NCBI RefSeq assembly: GCF_003367245.1
Contig: NZ_QRGR01000001.1
Coordinates: forward strand, 186,001 to 250,000
Source: Pontibacter diazotrophicus
GTDB lineage: Bacteria > Bacteroidota > Bacteroidia > Cytophagales > Hymenobacteraceae
Length of the DNA: 64,000 bases
Direction: 5' to 3'
Each line of letters begins with the position of its first letter. Position 1 is the first letter of the stretch. Both the position numbers and the translations under genes were made by a program. The notes under the pieces are model-generated. The model did not search any database. It was not told the DNA's origin and saw only the letters and a program-made list of their open reading frames with translations. Shown here in pieces: positions 61,096 to 64,000 of the stretch.

Positions 61096-61551
61096 ATGCA
61101 AAACAACAATGAAAAGACGATAGATGTACTGCAGGAACTTAACCAGTTTGTGAACGATAGAATCGAAGGTTACAAGCATGCCTCTGAAGCTACAAAGAAC
61201 CCGGCGCATCAGTCTTTCTATAATGATTTAATTAATGAGAGCAATCAGTTCTCTAACCAGATAAACAGAACCATCAGCAAATACGGTGGCGAAAGACAAG
61301 AGAGTACTACAACGAAGGGTAAAATCTTCAGGGGCTGGATGGATGTGAAGGCAACTGTGACAGGTAGTGATGAAGAGGCAATAATCGAATCTAACCTGTA
61401 TGGTGAAGAATGGGCGCAGAAGGCCTATAATGATGCCCTGGATCAGAAAGGCGAACTCCCAGAGAACATCGTCCAGATGGTGGAGAAGCAGAAGCAGTCT
61501 TCTTTGGCTACTTGTGAGAAACTCCGTCAGATGAAAGAAACAGTAGACTAA
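61096..61551 (+). CDS. PA2169/DUF2383-like four-helix protein
   Basis: A 151-residue soluble, ferritin-like helical protein (Asp-Val-Leu-Gln-Glu-Leu-Asn-Gln-Phe-Val-Asn-Asp-Arg-Ile-Glu-Gly-Tyr, then Gly-Trp-Met-Asp-Val-Lys). The DUF2383/PA2169 family has this shape and is linked to stress or spore-coat contexts; the role is unknown. It is monocistronic with its own terminator. Confidence 0.78.
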   Translation: MQNNNEKTIDVLQELNQFVNDRIEGYKHASEATKNPAHQSFYNDLINESNQFSNQINRTISKYGGERQESTTTKGKIFRGWMDVKATVTGSDEEAIIESNLYGEEWAQKAYNDALDQKGELPENIVQMVEKQKQSSLATCEKLRQMKETVD

Positions 61552-61570
61552 GAGACTAATCATAAAGTTG

Positions 61571-61601
61571 AAAAGGGTTGCCAGCTATGGTAACCCTTTT
61601 T
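61571..61601 (+). terminator. Terminator of the PA2169-like gene
   Basis: AAAAGGGTT pairs with AACCCTTTT, continued by CCA/TGG, with a short T-run after it (61571-61601). Confidence 0.8.
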
Positions 61602-61657
61602 ATTTAGCAGGCAGTGTGAAAGCAGCTCTGCCTTAACATGAATAGACACTGAAAGAG

Positions 61658-62206
61658 ATGAAGAATATTTTGTTTTTTGGGAATAGCCTCACAGCTGGCT
61701 ATGGACTGCCTGCTGCGCAGGCTTACCCCAGCCTGATACAGGCAAAGCTAACTGAAGAAGGATATAATTATAAAGTAATAAACGCGGGTTTGAGTGGTGA
61801 TACCTCCTCAGGGGGAGTATACCGGATAGACCGCTGGCTGAACGAGCCGGTTGATATTCTGGTGCTGGCCCTGGGAGCAAATGATGGCCTGCGTGGGATT
61901 CCCACCCGCGAAACAACGAAGAACCTGCACGAGATTATACGTAAAGTGCGGCTGAAATACCCTGAGGTGAAAATTATTCTTTCAGGTATGGAAATACCGG
62001 ACATTGTGCCCGGCAGGTATGCGGCTGAGTTCCGGAAGCTGTTCCGGGAACTGGCGCTGAAGGAGAATGTTTCCTTTATTCCCTTCTTGCTGGAGGGCGT
62101 GGTAGGCAACCGTTACCTGAACCTGCCGGATGGGGTACACCCGAACGCAGAGGGACAGAAGGTGCTGGCACAGCATACCTGGAAGGTGCTGAAAGATCTG
62201 CTTTAA
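61658..62206 (+). CDS. GDSL-type esterase/arylesterase (TesA-like)
   Basis: A 182-residue SGNH hydrolase. The nucleophile block is Phe-Phe-Gly-Asn-Ser-Leu-Thr-Ala-Gly-Tyr-Gly-Leu (Ser10), Gly-Leu-Ser-Gly-Asp-Thr-Ser-Ser-Gly is block II, Gly-Ala-Asn-Asp-Gly-Leu-Arg-Gly is block III, and Asp-Gly-Val-His-Pro-Asn (Asp and His) is block V. Without a signal peptide it is probably cytoplasmic, unlike E. coli TesA. Substrate range (thioesters, phospholipids) is undetermined. It converges on the DUF4142 gene across a hairpin. Confidence 0.92.
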   Translation: MKNILFFGNSLTAGYGLPAAQAYPSLIQAKLTEEGYNYKVINAGLSGDTSSGGVYRIDRWLNEPVDILVLALGANDGLRGIPTRETTKNLHEIIRKVRLKYPEVKIILSGMEIPDIVPGRYAAEFRKLFRELALKENVSFIPFLLEGVVGNRYLNLPDGVHPNAEGQKVLAQHTWKVLKDLL

Positions 62207-62216
62207 CATGTATTTT

Positions 62217-62258
62217 AAGAACAGCAATGGCGAGACTACGCTCGCCATTGCTGTTCTT
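62217..62258. terminator. Bidirectional terminator
   Basis: Perfect 18-bp stem (62217-62234 with 62241-62258), six-base loop ACTACG, between converging genes. Confidence 0.9.
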
Positions 62259-62271
62259 ATTATGGTTTCTG

Positions 62272-62907
62272 TTAGTTACCAATTCGAGCCCCGGAGCCCT
62301 CTTCCTCTCTGTCTCTGACACCGGTCGGTGTGTCGTAGCCCTGCATAAAATCCTGAGATTTTGCCTGTTCCATTTGTGCCTGAAGTTCTTTGCGGGTATC
62401 GCGCGCCCAGATGCTGAACGCCGTTGCATCTGATTCTTCGACATCTTTCAGTGTATTGTCAAACTCATTTATCGCTTTCTGCTGCGCATCCGCCAGTTCT
62501 TCCCAGTATTTTTCATCAAACTCAGTGACTGCAGTGTTCTGTAATTCCTCTACGTGTTCCGCCTGTTCGTCATTCAGTTCCAGCGGCAATGTAACATTAT
62601 ACTGCTGCGCCATTTCCCGTAGCTGTGCCTGTTTGTCGCTGTACCAGTCCATCAGCCGTTGTCCGTACACCCGCACGCCTTCGGTGTTGCCATGCTCGGT
62701 AGCCAGGCGGCCCAGTTCCATCTGTAGCATGTTGTTTCGGGCAGCATATACCATCAGTTCCTGTTTTTCTTCGGTTATCGCAGTGTCAGGGGCTACTACT
62801 GGTGTTCCGGTGGCTGCGGTATTTTGCTGATCATTTGTTCCAGAGTCGCAGGAGGCGAAGGTGAGTACCCCTCCCAGAAAAGCGACGGCAAGTATCATCT
62901 TTTTCAT
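62272..62907 (-). CDS. DUF4142 lipoprotein
   Basis: A 211-residue lipoprotein with lipobox Thr-Phe-Ala-Ser-Cys near residue 20. The mature part is helical and ferritin-like, as in DUF4142 (Asn-Met-Leu-Gln-Met-Glu-Leu-Gly-Arg-Leu-Ala, Tyr-Gly-Gln-Arg-Leu-Met-Asp-Trp-Tyr). DUF4142 proteins are periplasmic and often stress-linked in proteobacteria and Bacteroidota; the mechanism is unknown. The Glu/Arg-rich C-terminus is unusual for the family. Confidence 0.82.
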   Translation of the reverse strand: MKKMILAVAFLGGVLTFASCDSGTNDQQNTAATGTPVVAPDTAITEEKQELMVYAARNNMLQMELGRLATEHGNTEGVRVYGQRLMDWYSDKQAQLREMAQQYNVTLPLELNDEQAEHVEELQNTAVTEFDEKYWEELADAQQKAINEFDNTLKDVEESDATAFSIWARDTRKELQAQMEQAKSQDFMQGYDTPTGVRDREEEGSGARIGN

Positions 62908-63300
62908 AGTGTATCGTTTCTTTAAGTAGAATTACATGTATATACCTTTTGCATACGAAACTACCGAAATTTGTTTTCTGCATAGCAACATAGCATGAAA
63001 GAGGGCAGGTGCCTTGAATGGGCGCAAAGGAAAACTTTTACATAAAATATCCCCTTACATATACATAAGGAAGCAAAGTCATGCATTTTCTTATGTTAGG
63101 GCTATAAGTTCTACAGTAAACCGAAAATTGATGTAGTAACTATTCGTATGTCTTAATGCTGTGCCTCTTTTTTTGGCCGCTTGTTCTAGATTGCATTATG
63201 CCTGCCAGATAGTTGGATGATCGAAGATTGTATTTAGGGCTGTAACCCAAAGACTTTTAGCAGTTAAATTACAATGCGTTCGGTGGCGCAGGTTTATAAA
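62908..63300. other. Intergenic region without a recognised gene
   Basis: About 390 bases between two minus-strand genes. The DUF4142 promoter should be in its first 100 bases. A short palindrome (CTTACATATACATAAG near 63055) is present. No open frame or conserved RNA was recognised. Confidence 0.5.
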
Positions 63301-63330
63301 AAAAGCCTGCCCTTCTACAGGCAGGCTTTT
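63301..63330 (-). terminator. Terminator of the general stress protein gene
   Basis: AAAAGCCTGCC (63301-63311) pairs with GGCAGGCTTTT (63320-63330), with a T-run on the minus strand. Confidence 0.88.
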
Positions 63331-63349
63331 CTTTCATTTATTTTATCTA

Positions 63350-63883
63350 CTAATAATAGATGTGTTCACCTCTGTTTTTCTGGAAGTGTGTCTCGAAGTA
63401 ACGTGCATCTTCAGCGTTGTGAGGTCTGAAACCAAGCACGATGTTACCTTCTTTAACACCCGATTCGTACACTTTAGCACGCTCTTCAGGTATACCAGCA
63501 CCTACTAAGGCACCAATCAAGCCACCTGTAAGACCACCCGCACCCGCACCGGCAAGACCTGCTGCCAGCGGGCCAGCAACTACCAGTCCTAAGCCTGGAA
63601 TTGCCACAGAAGTACCAATAGCGGCCACGGCTCCTACGATAGCACCTAATGTACCACCAATTGCTGAACCAGCACCCGTACCTTCAAGAGACTTGTTGCC
63701 AAGCTCTGTGGTATCTTCTCTGTCTTCGTCACTGAAATGGCGCTTACGAGCGTCATCCGACATCACTACATTTATATCATCTTTATCATACCCACGTGCT
63801 CTCAATTCTTCATAGGCAGTTTCCGCGCTTGCTCTGTCAGGAAACATTGCGGTCATCATACCTGCATCATCTGTTCTGTTCAT
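63350..63883 (-). CDS. General stress protein (YflT-like with glycine zipper)
   Basis: A 177-residue protein. The N-terminal 45 residues resemble the heat-induced stress protein YflT domain (Met-Thr-Ala-Met-Phe-Pro-Asp-Arg-Ala-Ser-Ala-Glu-Thr-Ala-Tyr-Glu-Glu-Leu-Arg). The centre is an extended Gly/Ala-rich hydrophobic zipper (about residues 70-130), likely membrane-inserted. The C-terminus is charged and soluble. It probably responds to stress, like several neighbours. The upstream 117 bases to the window edge hold its promoter; no other gene is seen there. Confidence 0.82.
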   Translation of the reverse strand: MNRTDDAGMMTAMFPDRASAETAYEELRARGYDKDDINVVMSDDARKRHFSDEDREDTTELGNKSLEGTGAGSAIGGTLGAIVGAVAAIGTSVAIPGLGLVVAGPLAAGLAGAGAGGLTGGLIGALVGAGIPEERAKVYESGVKEGNIVLGFRPHNAEDARYFETHFQKNRGEHIYY

Positions 63884-64000
63884 AGTCTTTTTCTTTATAG
63901 TTCATTTAATAGTTCGTAAGGCAGCAAAGGCTTATTTATAAGTTTTCCCTGCCCCTAGTCTTAACGGTGCCAGACAACTATGGGTTACATTCTGGAGTTT

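Noticed and set aside
1..64000. CRISPR array, rRNA, tRNA, prophage or intact transposase
   Set aside because: None of the expected repeats, conserved RNA sequences or protein signatures was found on either strand.

Overview
The window looks like a chromosomal segment of a Bacteroidota bacterium of the order Cytophagales, most like the Hymenobacteraceae (Pontibacter and relatives); the genus is a guess. Supporting signs are the Bacteroidota-type promoter boxes (TAnnTTTG), the divergent omega subunit, the OstA-like, BamD and PorD-type (DUF4835) proteins, BshA of bacillithiol synthesis, a SerB-SerA fusion, a GH3/beta-lactamase fusion and several stress-type small proteins. Gene density is high, strands alternate often, and nearly every operon ends in a strong hairpin. 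I see no rRNA, tRNA, CRISPR array, prophage or intact transposase gene.

Layout. 1-7866: the end of a surface-polysaccharide locus, with the asparagine synthase C-terminus, UDP-glucose dehydrogenase, UDP-xylose synthase and four glycosyltransferase-like genes. The middle of this locus (about 2976-6000) is clearly AT-richer than its surroundings. 7847-13170: TPR protein, M42 peptidase, lipoprotein and a K+-dependent membrane pyrophosphatase. 13264-17710: hpt, adk, obgE, grpE and dnaJ. 18027-22467: an ABC exporter pair, a ChaN-like protein, an IscA-type protein and a small membrane protein. 22551-26843 (minus strand): serine biosynthesis (serC-like and serB-serA fusion) and bshA. 26915-34925: GH3/beta-lactamase fusion, mutL, two tandem rhomboids, a free TonB-plug-like protein and a barstar-like protein. 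35109-37636 (minus): mdh and tilS. 37770-45773: an envelope and housekeeping run (OstA-like, bamD, rpoZ, coaBC split in two frames, PorD-type, a small Sm-like candidate, recN, fabI). 46026-49819: HTTM/VKGC-like membrane protein, M28 peptidase, cupin and a Kazal-type lipoprotein. 50024-51724: three YtxH-domain paralogues. 51807-60843: lysS, an unrecognised protein, a Cys/Met PLP enzyme, a small membrane protein, gamma-glutamyltranspeptidase and a Prc-type protease. 61096-63883: a ferritin-like small protein, a GDSL esterase, a DUF4142 lipoprotein and a general stress protein.

The most unusual material is non-coding. Two intergenic regions (15541-15970 and 53349-53860) share one composite plan: TTAAATGG motifs, then inverted pairs of self-palindromic REP-like units, then an almost identical 30-bp AT-rich block (29 of 30 bases match). 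A 161-bp MITE-like element with GAGCATGTTTAAA ends and a TAA target duplication sits exactly in the stop codon of the Kazal gene without changing its product. A 50-bp gapless perfect palindrome follows fabI. Among coding features the standouts are coaBC split by a one-base frame change at the domain linker (with Asp and Ser at two positions that are Asn and Cys in the E. coli enzyme), a 76-residue protein with a plausible Sm/Hfq-like fold, an orphan barstar beside a free TonB plug, and a MutL without the usual endonuclease motifs. I do not see a clear multi-gene undescribed defence or biosynthetic system; the REP/spacer composite is the best candidate for something new.
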